A stretch of 5,084 bases of DNA, taken from NCBI GenBank assembly GCA_002684575.1, contig NYVP01000087.1:2090-7173 (forward strand). The letters are read 5' to 3'. Source of the stretch: Verrucomicrobiales bacterium. GTDB taxonomy: Bacteria > Verrucomicrobiota > Verrucomicrobiia > Verrucomicrobiales > DEV007. Of the stretch, positions 1-5,084 are shown one piece after another (the stretch's first letter is position 1; every line of letters begins with the position of its first letter). The notes beneath the pieces are model-generated. The model searched no databases, was not told the origin of the DNA, and was given only the letters and a program-made list of their open reading frames with translations. The position numbers and the translations under genes were made by a program.

Positions 1-8
1 AAAAACAG

Positions 9-272
9 CTATATATCTTTTATTGCATCGTCCCTATTCCATCCCTTCCTATGCTGATCTGCAAAGTAGCGTTCTATAAACTCCCGAACCTCTCTAGCTT
101 GCTCCGATTTTCCCTCACGAATCTTTTGTTCCTCTACTTCCCATTCATTAACGATTCTACGAGCTTCACGTTTCTGCGTGGTTTTAGTGGATCTTGATCG
201 GAACTTTCCATTGGCGAGTTTATATATCCGATGCCAGTAGGGACTTCTGTCTTTTCGTTTTAATGTAGCCAT
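9..272 (-). CDS. Short integrase-like ORF (N-terminal DNA-binding part of a tyrosine recombinase), probably truncated
   Basis: The 87-aa product is strongly basic at its N-terminus. It has the layout seen at the start of many phage-type integrases: an opening MATLKRKDRSPYW, a short beta hairpin around an NGKFRSRSTKTT segment (residues 21-32), then a charged helix with REARRIVNEWE (35-45). This resembles the Arm/AP2-like DNA-binding domain plus the start of the core-binding domain. Family members are normally about 300-400 aa with a C-terminal catalytic domain carrying R-H-R-Y. None of that is present, because a TAG stop (positions 9-11) ends the frame. It is therefore most likely a degraded integrase or a frameshifted gene whose remainder lies left of the window. 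A stand-alone small DNA-binding protein is a less likely alternative. No Shine-Dalgarno sequence precedes the ATG. It is divergent from topB. The family call is by pattern recognition and moderately sure; function is doubtful. Confidence 0.55.
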   Translation of the reverse strand: MATLKRKDRSPYWHRIYKLANGKFRSRSTKTTQKREARRIVNEWEVEEQKIREGKSEQAREVREFIERYFADQHRKGWNRDDAIKDI

Positions 273-342
273 AAGCTTATAACTGCAACAGATCTCTAAA
301 AATATGGGTTTCTCATATGAAAAAGTTTTTTTCTACCCTTAG

Positions 343-370
343 TGGCCATAGTATTGGCCATTAAGTGGCA
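343..370. repeat. TGGCCA motif cluster (possible operator)
   Basis: The palindrome TGGCCA occurs twice, at 343-348 and 355-360, exactly 12 bp apart. A related TGGCA follows at 366-370, 11 bp after the second copy. Spacing of about one helical turn puts the sites on roughly the same face of DNA, as for a dimeric or cooperative regulator. The first two copies could also fold as a 6-bp stem with a 6-nt loop. The cluster lies upstream of both divergent genes. No regulator can be named, and chance is possible for motifs this short. Confidence 0.25.
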
Positions 371-424
371 ACACCTAGAGAGATCAAATAACATCAATTT
401 GTTTAGTTTTTAGGTTAAAACCCC

Positions 425-433
425 TGATATTAT
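425..433 (+). promoter_or_regulatory. Candidate extended -10 promoter for topB
   Basis: TGATATTAT matches the extended -10 form TG-N-TATAAT at the TG and at five of six hexamer positions (TATTAT, 428-433). No well-spaced -35 hexamer accompanies it, which is tolerated for extended -10 promoters. Transcription would start near 440 and give topB a leader of about 130 nt that contains both arms of the 468-476/551-559 inverted repeat. AT-rich DNA yields such matches by chance, so this is only a candidate. Confidence 0.3.
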
Positions 434-467
434 GTTCTGCACAATAATCTTATATCTATTCGGTTGG

Positions 468-559
468 CCTAGAATGAAATAAAAAAAATTACGAAATTCC
501 TGCAGAAAATTGATTTTTTGAACAATCGTATTTGCTTAATTGATAAAATGCATTCTAGG
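468..559. repeat. 9-bp perfect inverted repeat CCTAGAATG / CATTCTAGG upstream of topB
   Basis: CCTAGAATG at 468-476 is the exact reverse complement of CATTCTAGG at 551-559; the spacer is 74 bp. Two further G-U pairs could extend the stem outward at 466-467 with 560-561 in RNA. The right arm ends 14 nt before the topB start codon. If transcription begins upstream of the left arm, a long-range stem could hide the start region; alternatively the arms may be paired protein-binding half sites. No function is shown. Confidence 0.4.
518..547 (+). promoter_or_regulatory. Alternative weak sigma70-like promoter close to topB
   Basis: TTGAAC (518-523, four of six to TTGACA) and GATAAA (542-547, four of six to TATAAT) are separated by 18 bp. 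Initiation would fall near 554, about 20 nt before the topB ATG and inside the right arm of the inverted repeat at 551-559. Both hexamers are weak, and it competes with the extended -10 candidate at 425-433. Confidence 0.2.
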
Positions 560-573
560 TTCGCATCTCAAAG

Positions 574-3132
574 ATGTCTAAAATCCTTATAATTGCTGAG
601 AAACCAAGCGTTGCGACAGACCTTGCAAAAGTACTATCTAAGGAACTGGGTAAGTTTGAAAAGAAAGGTAAAGATCGTAATACCTATTTTGAATCTGATC
701 AGGCAATCATAGCCTCTGCAGTGGGTCATCTAGTTGAATTAAAGATGCCTTCAGGGCCAAATGGTAAAAAGCTACCCTGGGGCATAAAGCACTTACCAGT
801 AATACCCGAAAAATTTGAAATTCAGCCAATAGCAAAAAGTGAGAGCAGACTTAATCTATTGAAAAGGTTAATTAAACGCAAAGAAGTTGATACGATAATC
901 AATGCATGCGACGCAGGAAGAGAGGGAGAATTAATCTTCAGATATGTTATACAAATTGCAGGAGTAGAGAAAAATCTCAAAAGAATGTGGATGCAGTCAA
1001 TGACTAATAATTCCATAATCAGTGCATATCATTCTCTTAGGGGAGACGAAGAAATGATTCCTCTTGCACAAGCTGCTCTCTGCAGATCGGAAAGCGATTG
1101 GCTAGTAGGTCTAAATGGAACACGTGCGCTAACAGCTTTTAACTCTCGACATGGGGGATTTAATGTAACCACCGCAGGAAGGGTACAAACACCAACTTTG
1201 GTAATTTTAAGTGAGCGTGAAAAAGAAATTAGAAACTTTTCACCTACTAGTTATTGGGAAGTACTTGCTGATTTTGAAACTGACAATGGTTCATATAATG
1301 GAAAATGGTTCAGAGAAAATTTTAAAAAGGATGAAAATGATGAAAAGTTAAAAGCCGATAGAATTTGGACTGAAGAAGAAGCACAAAAAATCCTTGAAAG
1401 ATGCAAGGACCAAACTGGCGTTATTGAAGAAAACAAAAAGCCAGCCAAGCAATCTCCTCCTCAACTCTTTGATTTAACAACTCTCCAGCGTGAAGCTTCA
1501 AGCAAATTCGGTTTTAGTGCACGAAATACACTAGCAATAGCACAATCACTATATGAGAGACATAAGTTACTTACATATCCGAGAACAGATTCTAAATGTC
1601 TACCCGAAGATTATGTAGATACGATAAAATCACATATAAATGATTTTGCCAACTCCATCGCAAATACTTCACTTCATCAACAGATCATTGATAGCTCATC
1701 AAAAGTAATTGAAAATAATTGGATAAAACCAAACAAAAGAATTTTTAATGACTCAAAAATTAGTGATCACTTCGCCATTGTACCGACCGGCAAAATACCT
1801 ACCGCCGGCCTTAAGGAACAAGAACAAAAAATCTATGATTTAGTCACTAGAAGACTCGTCGCTATTTTTTATCCATCTGCAGAATTTGAAACGACAAGAA
1901 GAATCACACGAATAAATAATGATTCGTTTCTTACCACTGGAAAAATCCTTGTAAAACCAGGATTTCTTGAGGTTTACGGCCGCAAACCAGGTGTTGCTAC
2001 AGAAAAAAATGAGCTAATTCCTGCCGAAACTGGCGACCAAGTAAAAGCCCTCAGTATAGAAATTAAATCAGAGGAAACCAAACCTCCAGCTAGGTATAAT
2101 GAAGCAACTCTTTTAGGTGCAATGGAAACGGCAGGTAAAAGAATTGATGACGATGAACTAAAGGAAGCTATGAAAGAGCGGGGTCTTGGAACCCCAGCAA
2201 CAAGAGCTGCAATAATAGAGGGCTTGATAGCACATAAATATTTATTTCGACATGAGCAGCAAAAACGAGATCTCGTAGTTTCTAATAAAGGTCTAGCTCT
2301 AATAGACTTGCTTAATGATATTGGAATTGATGCACTTAGTTCACCTGAATTAACTGGGGAATGGGAGTATAAATTAAAGCAAATGGAAAGCGGAAAACTT
2401 AGTAGGGAGATCTTTATGGAAGAGATTAAGACCCTAACTGAAGAAATAGTAAATAGAACCTCTTTAAAAATAGATGAGCTAGCAAACAGGGTTTTTGATG
2501 ATCTGATTGCGACATGCCCTGATTGTCAGGATAAATCTTTTAAGCAAACAGATGGAAGCTATGAATGCAAATCAGCAGAATGTAAATTTAAACTGAATAA
2601 ATATATTGCTAGCCACGAAATTTCCCCTGAACAGGCCAAAACTCTTTTAGAGGAAGGAAGAATCGGTCCTTTTGATACATTCAAAAATCGATTCGGCCAA
2701 CCCTTCACTGCTGAGTTGAAAATGGCTCAAGGTGCCAGAGGAGGATGGAAACCAGAATTTATATTTGAAGGAGATGAAGAGAGAGAAAAGGAGTCTAAAA
2801 ATTTGAGTGATGACCAACTCCTAACAGAGGCCTCACTTGATGATGGAACAAAGGTAAAAGTTTATGAAACTGACCGGGCATACATATGCCCTGATATGGC
2901 TTCAGACAAACAAAAGGGTGGCACTAGAATATCCAAAGAAATATTAAAAAAAGAATTACCTCGGGAACAGATTATTAAATTATTTGTAGAAGGAAAAACT
3001 GAAGTCATTAACGGCTTTATTTCCAAAAAAGGAAGACCCTTCAATGCTCATTTATTATTAGATAAATCGACAGGAAAATTGGGATGGGAATTTCCTCCCC
3101 GTGCAAAAAAGAAAGCAGCTTCAAAAAAATAA
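574..3132 (+). CDS. topB: DNA topoisomerase III (type IA)
   Basis: This cytoplasmic type IA topoisomerase cuts one DNA strand through a tyrosine link, passes another strand and reseals. It relaxes negative supercoils and resolves linked replication or recombination intermediates, usually with a RecQ-type helicase. The 852-aa protein opens with the TOPRIM domain (1-150): IIAEKPSVA with Glu9, and DAGREGEL with Asp113 and Glu117 as metal-binding acids; this motif form replaces the DxDRE of TopA and E. coli TopB. GRVQTPTL (202-209) and the catalytic LTYPRTDS with Tyr335 follow, then the conserved core segments [11 protein letters not shown] (504-514) and [12 protein letters not shown] (537-548). 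The C-terminus carries one Cys4 zinc ribbon (C648, C651, C665, C670), two topoisomerase C-terminal repeats ending near 730 and 843, and a Lys-rich tail. The ATG at 574 gives the family-typical start; no Shine-Dalgarno is seen. The gene is intact. The family is certain. Confidence 0.97.
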   Translation: MSKILIIAEKPSVATDLAKVLSKELGKFEKKGKDRNTYFESDQAIIASAVGHLVELKMPSGPNGKKLPWGIKHLPVIPEKFEIQPIAKSESRLNLLKRLIKRKEVDTIINACDAGREGELIFRYVIQIAGVEKNLKRMWMQSMTNNSIISAYHSLRGDEEMIPLAQAALCRSESDWLVGLNGTRALTAFNSRHGGFNVTTAGRVQTPTLVILSEREKEIRNFSPTSYWEVLADFETDNGSYNGKWFRENFKKDENDEKLKADRIWTEEEAQKILERCKDQTGVIEENKKPAKQSPPQLFDLTTLQREASSKFGFSARNTLAIAQSLYERHKLLTYPRTDSKCLPEDYVDTIKSHINDFANSIANTSLHQQIIDSSSKVIENNWIKPNKRIFNDSKISDHFAIVPTGKIPTAGLKEQEQKIYDLVTRRLVAIFYPSAEFETTRRITRINNDSFLTTGKILVKPGFLEVYGRKPGVATEKNELIPAETGDQVKALSIEIKSEETKPPARYNEATLLGAMETAGKRIDDDELKEAMKERGLGTPATRAAIIEGLIAHKYLFRHEQQKRDLVVSNKGLALIDLLNDIGIDALSSPELTGEWEYKLKQMESGKLSREIFMEEIKTLTEEIVNRTSLKIDELANRVFDDLIATCPDCQDKSFKQTDGSYECKSAECKFKLNKYIASHEISPEQAKTLLEEGRIGPFDTFKNRFGQPFTAELKMAQGARGGWKPEFIFEGDEEREKESKNLSDDQLLTEASLDDGTKVKVYETDRAYICPDMASDKQKGGTRISKEILKKELPREQIIKLFVEGKTEVINGFISKKGRPFNAHLLLDKSTGKLGWEFPPRAKKKAASKK

Positions 3133-3161
3133 GAATAATTTTAAACATCAAAATTCAAACC

Positions 3162-4331
3162 ATGGATAACGTTAAATATGGAATAGTAGGTTTGGGAAAT
3201 ATGGGCAGAGCTCATAGAGAAAATATTTTAAGTGGTAAAGTTAAAGGAGTTGATCTCACTGCAATCTGTGATGTTTCTGGGTCTTTACCAGACAAAATAG
3301 AAGGAGAAAGCCAATTCACCGATGTAGATGAAATGATTAATTCTGGTCTCATCGATGCAATCCACATTTGCACCCCCCACCCTTCACACAGAGAAATAGG
3401 AATTAAATCACTAGAGGCAAACCTCCATGTCCTTATGGAAAAACCTTTAGCGGTTGATAAAGCCGACTGCGAAGCATTAATAAATGCATATGAAAAAACC
3501 GGGCAAAAAAAAGTCTTCGCTGCTATGTTTAATCAGAGGACTGATCCGCATTACAAAACATTGAAACGATTGATAGATTCAAATGATTTGGGGGAAATTC
3601 GTAGGATACATTGGTCCGTTACTGACTGGTTTAGAACTGAATATTATTATGCGATGGGTGGTTGGAGAGCCACTTGGAAAGGTGAAGGCGGAGGTGTTTT
3701 ACTAAATCAATGCCCACACAATTTAGATCTTTTCCAATGGTTATTCGGGATGCCTGAAGAAGTTACTGGATTTTTGGGTTTTGGCCGCTATCACCAAATA
3801 GAAGTTGAGGATGACGCCACACTTTACTTTAAATATAATGATGGCAAAAATGCAACTTTCATAACATCCACAGGTGAAAGCCCTGGAGTTAACAGATTAG
3901 AGGTAATTTCTGAAAGAGGTGTTCTTACTGTTGAAGATGGTTTAATTGAATGGGAGAGAAATGAAACTCAAACCTCAGAATTTAGTCTTCAGTCTATGTC
4001 AGGCTTTTCCAAACCCGATACATGGAAGGTAGAAATTCCTATCAATGGAAGAGGTGGTCAACATGTTGAAATTATGCAAAATTTCATCAATTCAATTTCT
4101 AATGGGGAGGAATTAATCTCTCCTGCAGTTGAAGGAATACACAGTGTAGAATTAGCCAATGCTGCTTTGTTATCAGCCTGGGAAAGCAAGCCCATTCAGC
4201 TGCCTATGGATGCAAAAAAATATTCTTCAATTTTAAAGGAAAAGGGCGACACCTCTACCTTTCAGAAGAAAAAAATTGATGCTAAAGCTACGGCATCAGC
4301 TGATGATTTCGCTCAATCTAACAAAACATGA
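3162..4331 (+). CDS. Gfo/Idh/MocA-family NAD(P)-dependent oxidoreductase
   Basis: It is a soluble dehydrogenase that probably oxidises or reduces a hydroxyl on a sugar, sugar acid or cyclitol; the substrate is unknown. The 389-aa protein starts with a Rossmann fold, YGIVGLGNMGRAH, whose GxGxxG is residues 10-15. Asp37 after strand two (ICD) favours NAD over NADP. CTPHPSH (70-76) and the signature EKPLAVD (93-99, catalytic Lys94) follow. The C-terminal alpha/beta domain has GGGVLLNQCPHNLDL (176-190) with catalytic His186; Asn182 sits where inositol dehydrogenase has Asp. The start at 3162 puts GxGxxG at the usual distance. An in-frame ATG at 3084 would add 26 unrelated residues and overlap topB by 49 nt, so I reject it. 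The last 35 or so residues are a Lys/Ala/Ser-rich tail of unclear role. It lies 29 nt after topB and 34 nt before the isomerase-like gene, with which it probably shares a transcript and pathway. Confidence 0.93.
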   Translation: MDNVKYGIVGLGNMGRAHRENILSGKVKGVDLTAICDVSGSLPDKIEGESQFTDVDEMINSGLIDAIHICTPHPSHREIGIKSLEANLHVLMEKPLAVDKADCEALINAYEKTGQKKVFAAMFNQRTDPHYKTLKRLIDSNDLGEIRRIHWSVTDWFRTEYYYAMGGWRATWKGEGGGVLLNQCPHNLDLFQWLFGMPEEVTGFLGFGRYHQIEVEDDATLYFKYNDGKNATFITSTGESPGVNRLEVISERGVLTVEDGLIEWERNETQTSEFSLQSMSGFSKPDTWKVEIPINGRGGQHVEIMQNFINSISNGEELISPAVEGIHSVELANAALLSAWESKPIQLPMDAKKYSSILKEKGDTSTFQKKKIDAKATASADDFAQSNKT

Positions 4332-4365
4332 TTGTACAGCTTTCTAACACTGACAAACTAGAAAA

Positions 4366-5084
4366 ATGATATTAACTGGTATTGCCGACGAAGCTGGAGA
4401 CAGCATAAATTCACAAATAGCTGCAACTAAAGCCCTTGGATGGGAACATATTGAGGCCCGTTTTCTAAGTGTTGGAAACTTTGAAAAAGGAAGTATACAT
4501 GAAATACCGGAAGAAGCATTTAACCTAGCAGTTGATGCACTGAACGAAGCCGAAATCAAAGTTTGTGGGATAGGCTCGACAATTGGAAATTGGGCTCATT
4601 CCATAACAGATCCTTTTGATATAACTGAAGGTGAGGTAGAAAGGTGCATAACAAGAATGAAGGTACTTGGCAGTTCCATTGTTCGTATTATGAGCTACTC
4701 AATCCTTGAGGATGAAAATGAAAATGATCACGAAAATCAATTCTTTGAGGAAAGAATTAAAAGGCTCAAAAACATTATTACTAGATTTGAAGATAATGGC
4801 ATTACCCCAGTCCATGAAAATTGCATGAATTACGGTGGAATGAGTACTTTGCATGCTTTAAAATTACAAAATGAAATCCCCCAAATGAAATGGGTTTTTG
4901 ATACTGGTAATCCCGTTTTCAACGCTGACAGATCGGCTCCTAGGCCATACCCACGTCAAGATGCATGGAGTTTTTATCAAGCACTCAAAGAAAATATCGT
5001 ACACGTACATGTTAAAGATGGAATATGGGACAACTTGAAAAATGAGTGCACTTTTACAATGCCTGGTGAAGGTGATGGCAAGGT
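4366..5084 (+). CDS. Sugar phosphate isomerase/epimerase-like TIM-barrel protein, 3' end beyond window
   Basis: The frame is open from the ATG at 4366 to the window edge, giving 239 codons without a stop; relatives are about 270-300 aa, so most of the gene is here. It belongs to the xylose-isomerase-like TIM-barrel superfamily (AP endonuclease 2 fold, COG1082/IolE type): divalent-metal enzymes that isomerise, epimerise or dehydrate sugars and inositol derivatives. Expected metal or catalytic residues are visible: Glu151 in VHEN, Asp179 in FDTGN, His215 in HVHVKD (213-218), and Glu235 in PGEGDGK (233-239). The N-terminal TGIADEAGDSINSQI leading to LGWEHIEAR (24-32) is also typical. No signal peptide is seen, so it is likely cytoplasmic. 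It follows the oxidoreductase by 34 nt with no terminator visible, which supports an operon for carbohydrate catabolism. No Shine-Dalgarno is seen. The superfamily is secure; substrate and exact reaction are not known. Confidence 0.9.
   Translation, partial: MILTGIADEAGDSINSQIAATKALGWEHIEARFLSVGNFEKGSIHEIPEEAFNLAVDALNEAEIKVCGIGSTIGNWAHSITDPFDITEGEVERCITRMKVLGSSIVRIMSYSILEDENENDHENQFFEERIKRLKNIITRFEDNGITPVHENCMNYGGMSTLHALKLQNEIPQMKWVFDTGNPVFNADRSAPRPYPRQDAWSFYQALKENIVHVHVKDGIWDNLKNECTFTMPGEGDGK

Larger units (their letters stand above)
273..573. other. Divergent intergenic region between integrase fragment and topB
   Basis: This roughly 300-bp AT-rich stretch has no credible gene. Both strands are broken by stops; the longest start-to-stop frames noticed on the plus strand are 12 and 16 codons (from 304 and 432). 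It holds candidate promoter elements for topB, three spaced TGGC motifs (343-370), a short imperfect palindrome GGTTAAAACC (413-422), and a 9-bp inverted repeat (468-476 with 551-559). No hairpin followed by a T run is seen that would make a convincing terminator. No tRNA or known riboswitch was recognised. Confidence 0.7.

Noticed and set aside
302..318. ATATG / CATAT hairpin near the integrase start as a terminator or operator
   Set aside because: The stem is only 5 AT-rich base pairs with a 7-nt loop. Such palindromes are expected by chance in this AT-rich DNA.
432..482. 16-codon hydrophobic ORF in the topB leader as a possible leader peptide
   Set aside because: It is too short, has no ribosome binding site and no run of regulatory codons, and nothing ties it to topB control.
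556..571. GGTTCGCATCTC resembling a tRNA T-arm, as a possible tRNA remnant or attachment site near the integrase
   Set aside because: The flanking bases do not form the 5-bp T stem, and no acceptor or anticodon arm is found nearby.
822..3044. Minus-strand ORFs of 60-65 codons inside topB (822-1016, 1251-1448, 2862-3044)
   Set aside because: They lie antisense to strongly conserved topB sequence, show no recognisable family, and are explained as shadows of the topB frame.
3084..3161. Upstream in-frame ATG at 3084 as the oxidoreductase start
   Set aside because: It would overlap topB by 49 nt, and its 26 extra residues read as out-of-frame topB sequence. The ATG at 3162 places the GxGxxG motif at the normal position.
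3133..3161. Possible terminator between topB and the oxidoreductase
   Set aside because: The gap is A/T-rich but holds no GC-containing stem, so intrinsic termination is not supported.
4344..4559. Minus-strand 71-codon ORF near the start of the isomerase-like gene
   Set aside because: It is antisense to the well-supported TIM-barrel coding frame starting at 4366 and has no recognisable domain.

Overview
The window is AT-rich bacterial DNA with four protein-coding regions and one intergenic stretch of about 300 bp. The organism is probably a Gram-negative bacterium. A Verrucomicrobiota/PVC-type lineage is my best guess: it rests on the integrase N-terminus, the long TopB of the Gram-negative type, the pairing of a Gfo/Idh/MocA dehydrogenase with a TIM-barrel sugar isomerase, and the lack of Shine-Dalgarno sequences. 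No marker gene fixes the taxonomy.

Layout: (1) At the left edge on the minus strand is a short ORF that looks like the N-terminal DNA-binding part of a tyrosine-recombinase (phage-type) integrase. It stops after 87 codons, so it is probably a truncated remnant. (2) Positions 273-573 are a divergent intergenic region with candidate promoter elements, a cluster of TGGCCA motifs, and a 9-bp inverted repeat whose right arm ends 14 nt before the topB start. (3) topB, DNA topoisomerase III, is complete at 852 aa on the plus strand. (4) After 29 nt comes a Gfo/Idh/MocA-family NAD(P)-dependent oxidoreductase, 389 aa from the preferred start at 3162. (5) After another 34 nt comes a sugar phosphate isomerase/epimerase-like TIM-barrel protein (xylose-isomerase-like superfamily), cut by the right edge of the window.

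The last two genes make biochemical sense together. An NAD-dependent dehydrogenase acting on a sugar or cyclitol hydroxyl and an IolE/hydroxypyruvate-isomerase-type enzyme commonly sit side by side in carbohydrate catabolic operons; the substrate cannot be told from sequence. The topoisomerase has no obvious functional link to them, although the short gaps and the absence of a visible terminator allow read-through from topB. I see no tRNA, rRNA, CRISPR array, complete insertion sequence or clear attachment site. I also see no convincing new biological system; the findings below are modest.
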